A stretch of 8,529 bases of DNA from Armatimonadota bacterium (lineage in GTDB: Bacteria; Armatimonadota; Zipacnadia; Zipacnadales; FEN-943), in assembly GCA_026419655.1 (NCBI GenBank), contig JANZZA010000528.1, positions 1 to 8,529 on the forward strand, read 5' to 3'. Position numbers and translations under genes: made by a program. A model generated the notes under the pieces. The model searched no databases. It was not told the DNA's origin and was given only the letters and a program-made list of their open reading frames with translations. This document shows, piece by piece, positions 6,917-8,529 of this stretch; positions within the stretch are counted from its first letter, which is position 1, and each line of letters opens with the position of its first letter.

Positions 6917-7043
6917 GAGACCGTTGCAAAACCTTGTTTTCACGGGCGAGCCGCTTCTTCGGAGTATAACTTGCCGGCATAAATGTGTGCCGTTGACGGA
7001 TTGGGAGCCGCGTCCAGGTGAGTTCTGCAACAGTCTCTCTTAG
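6911..7043 (+). repeat. Small inverted-repeat element, copy C
   Basis: A 133-bp unit that directly abuts copy B and shares its terminal CCTTAG. Its 21-base ends are inverted repeats at 14 of 21 positions, with the conserved part GAGAC-Y-GTTGCA-R-AA. The core (6921-7033) is 113 bp. It aligns over its whole length with the reverse complement of copy A and more weakly with copy D (shared CGCGTC region and GAGTRTA block). Confidence 0.6.
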
Positions 7044-7174
7044 AAAACCGAATACTCCCGCTGCACTACTTATCCCAAATGCCCTTTCACACGCAATACT
7101 CGACACCGCAATTGCATTTAGAAGTGGGTAAACCGCAGCCGCGCCGGGAGCGACTGTTGAGTTGTCTGAGGAGG

Positions 7175-7286
7175 CTGTTGCAAAAGCTGGCGTTGGCTTA
7201 TGCAGAGCGAGAGGAGTGTACAAGGCCATGTGCCCGACCTTTTGCCGGGGTCGCGTCTGGGGGTGGTACAGCGACTTTTGCAACCG
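7175..7286 (+). repeat. Small inverted-repeat element, copy D
   Basis: A 112-bp core bounded by CTGTTGCAAAAG and, read inward from the right, CGGTTGCAAAAG (11 of 12 positions match). The first 72 bases are 61/72 identical to copy B. Outer flanks corresponding to the TTAGG ends of B and C are only weakly preserved. It lies about 200 bp from the end of the aldo/keto-reductase-like gene. Confidence 0.6.
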
Positions 7287-7484
7287 TCGTTTGAGGAGTT
7301 TGTTTCGGCCATGCCAGAAAGCGGTACCCCGACTGGAGAGCACTTTTTCCTGGGGGGAGACCCGCTGAAAGGAGCAGCGTCTCCGAGACCAGCTTTCTGC
7401 ATTTCTTATGTTGTTGCCGCCTCCGGGTCTGCTCAGGTGCAGGCCGCCTAGTCGCCCTTGTAGAACGCCAGGGGTCAGCGCGGT

Positions 7485-8525
7485 TTATGCGCTCGCGAGC
7501 AGCTCGTGTGCATCCCTGAGCATTTCCCTAACGGCGAGGCAATGAGGACAAGTTTCCTGGCAGCGGCCGCAGCCATCGCAGGCAGCCGCTGTCGCGCCTG
7601 TGGGCAGCATTGCATACAGGCGCCGCGCCTCCGCGGGCCGGCTGTAGGCTGTGGCGTACATGCGGTAGCGCAATATATCCGGTATGCGGACGTTTCGCGG
7701 ACAAGCCCTCTCGCACGTCCTGCACGACCGGCACCACACAGAAGAGAGAGCGGCGGCCAGGCGCTCAACGCCTTCTCGTTCCCAGGCCTGCAGCTTTGCA
7801 CCGGCCGCGGCGCAATTTTCGTCCGCTTGCTGCACGTTATCGCAATGGGGCACCGCCGCCGTAATGCCGGGCTGAGCCAGTATCCACTTTAGCATTGCCT
7901 GGGCCGCCGTTGTGCCCTCCGGCCAGTACCGGCCAAGGGTTTCACGCGCCCTGGGGTCATCCTGCCACTTGTTCGGCCCGCCAAGCATGGTCTTCATCGC
8001 GACGACGCCTATGCCGGCTTCCTGGGCCTTCTGCAGCGCTCGTCGCGTTACGGGGCCCGCGTTCAGCGGATTGAAAGGTATCTGTATCTGCTGGAACAAC
8101 CCGCTTTCCACGCACGCCTCAAACATTTCTGGGCTTGCATGGAGACTGATCGAGAGCCACTTCGTTTTGCCCTGGTCCCGCAGGCTGCGGAAGGCTTCAA
8201 AGACTGGCTGGTCGCGCTGCACATCCTCTGGGTTGCTCAAGGTGGCGTGGATTTTGAAGAAGTGAATGACATCCAGCCCTGCCTGGCTGCGGCGGGCCTC
8301 AAACTCGCGGATGGCCTCCATTTTGTCCAGGCTATCTATCACACAGTCGCAGTAAAAGTAGTCCCAGTCGAGGCTCTGGCGGAACTCCCGGCTGCCACAG
8401 CCGTCCACTTTGTGGAAGTAGTTCACGCCTCGGGCGACCAGCCGCCTCTGGACTTCGTCGCCGGCCGGACCAGCAGCAATGGTCGAGATGCGGATTTTGC
8501 AGGCCGGAATGGCCCGATAGACCAT
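7485..8525 (-). CDS. Aldo/keto-reductase-like protein with C-terminal 2x[4Fe-4S] domain (start at or beyond window edge)
   Basis: The 346 visible residues combine an aldo/keto-reductase (TIM-barrel) fold with a ferredoxin-like tail. Barrel features include GVNYF (33-37), the His-containing strand FFKIHA (89-94), KWLSIS (122-127) and GIGVVAMKTMLGG (171-183). The tail carries two CxxCxxCxxxCP motifs, Cys265/268/271/275 and Cys316/319/322/326, able to hold two 4Fe-4S clusters. The classical Asp/Tyr/Lys/His catalytic tetrad is mostly lost: the Asp and Tyr positions after GVNYF appear as His38 and Cys43, no equivalent Lys is seen, and only His93 remains. Proteins of this type are annotated as oxidoreductases, but substrates are unknown; this one may not act as a standard NADPH carbonyl reductase. 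No signal peptide is visible. ATG at 8525 resembles the usual AKR N-terminus (VYRAIPACKIRIS), but the frame is open to the window edge, so extra N-terminal residues are possible. TAA at 7487-7485 ends it. Confidence 0.85.
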   Translation of the reverse strand: MVYRAIPACKIRISTIAAGPAGDEVQRRLVARGVNYFHKVDGCGSREFRQSLDWDYFYCDCVIDSLDKMEAIREFEARRSQAGLDVIHFFKIHATLSNPEDVQRDQPVFEAFRSLRDQGKTKWLSISLHASPEMFEACVESGLFQQIQIPFNPLNAGPVTRRALQKAQEAGIGVVAMKTMLGGPNKWQDDPRARETLGRYWPEGTTAAQAMLKWILAQPGITAAVPHCDNVQQADENCAAAGAKLQAWEREGVERLAAALSSVWCRSCRTCERACPRNVRIPDILRYRMYATAYSRPAEARRLYAMLPTGATAAACDGCGRCQETCPHCLAVREMLRDAHELLASA

Positions 8526-8529
8526 GCCT

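Larger units (their letters stand above)
5609..7484. other. 1.9-kb gene-poor region with small repeated elements
   Basis: Between ilvE and the aldo/keto-reductase-like gene I find no intact gene I can support. Open frames here are short, overlap on both strands, translate to low-complexity Arg/Pro/Ser-rich sequence and cross the repeats. The region holds four copies of a small inverted-repeat-ended element, a 23-bp direct repeat, hairpins at 6629-6645 and 6701-6716, and a decayed coding-like stretch at 5800-5997. The ilvE promoter should lie near its right-hand start in 5609-5760, but I see no clear consensus there. No transposase or integrase remnant is recognisable. Confidence 0.6.

Noticed and set aside
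6496..7286. CRISPR array
   Set aside because: Units are about 113 bp with inverted ends and divergent interiors; there are no short identical repeats with unique spacers of regular size and no cas gene.
6560..7343. Minus-strand frames of 156 and 185 codons in the gap
   Set aside because: They run through element copies B, C and D; their similar peptides (for example LLQQ and GKRSG) are repeat DNA translated, not a protein family.

Overview
The window looks like a bacterial chromosome segment, GC-rich, with all recognisable genes on the minus strand. No ribosomal RNA or other taxonomic marker is present. The gene order clpC, membrane PIN/TRAM protein, ispD recalls the Firmicutes clpC-radA-disA-yacL-ispD-ispF neighbourhood with radA and disA absent. 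A similar compact order is, from memory, also found in Dehalococcoidia-type Chloroflexota. A member of Chloroflexota or a deep-branching Gram-positive-related lineage is therefore my tentative guess; nothing in the sequence settles it.

Layout, read on the minus strand from right to left. (1) 8525-7485: an aldo/keto-reductase-like protein with two C-terminal 4Fe-4S cysteine motifs, close to or cut by the window edge. (2) 7484-5609: about 1.9 kb without a convincing intact gene. It holds four copies of a small terminal-inverted-repeat element of about 113 bp core (about 131 bp with outer ends), a 23-bp direct repeat pair, several hairpins and one decayed-looking coding stretch on the plus strand (5800-5997). 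(3) 5608-4730: ilvE, a fold-type IV branched-chain aminotransferase. (4) 4729-4393: a 337-bp intergenic region, probably the clpC promoter region. (5) 4392-1936: clpC, an Hsp100 unfoldase with a ClpP-docking VGF loop but an unusual acidic middle region. (6) 1876-641: a four-helix membrane protein with cytosolic PIN and TRAM domains, like B. subtilis YacL. (7) 644-1: ispD of the MEP isoprenoid pathway, truncated at the 3' end by the window edge.

clpC, the PIN/TRAM gene and ispD are closely packed (59-bp gap, then a 4-bp GTGA stop/start overlap) and are probably co-transcribed. ClpC would act in protein quality control, the PIN/TRAM protein in RNA-related functions at the membrane, and IspD in isoprenoid precursor synthesis. 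This looks like a conserved neighbourhood rather than one pathway. The points most worth checking are the repeat family in the 1.9-kb gap, a perfect 18-bp palindrome that covers the ispD ribosome binding site, the altered ClpC middle domain and the degenerate active site of the aldo/keto-reductase-like protein.
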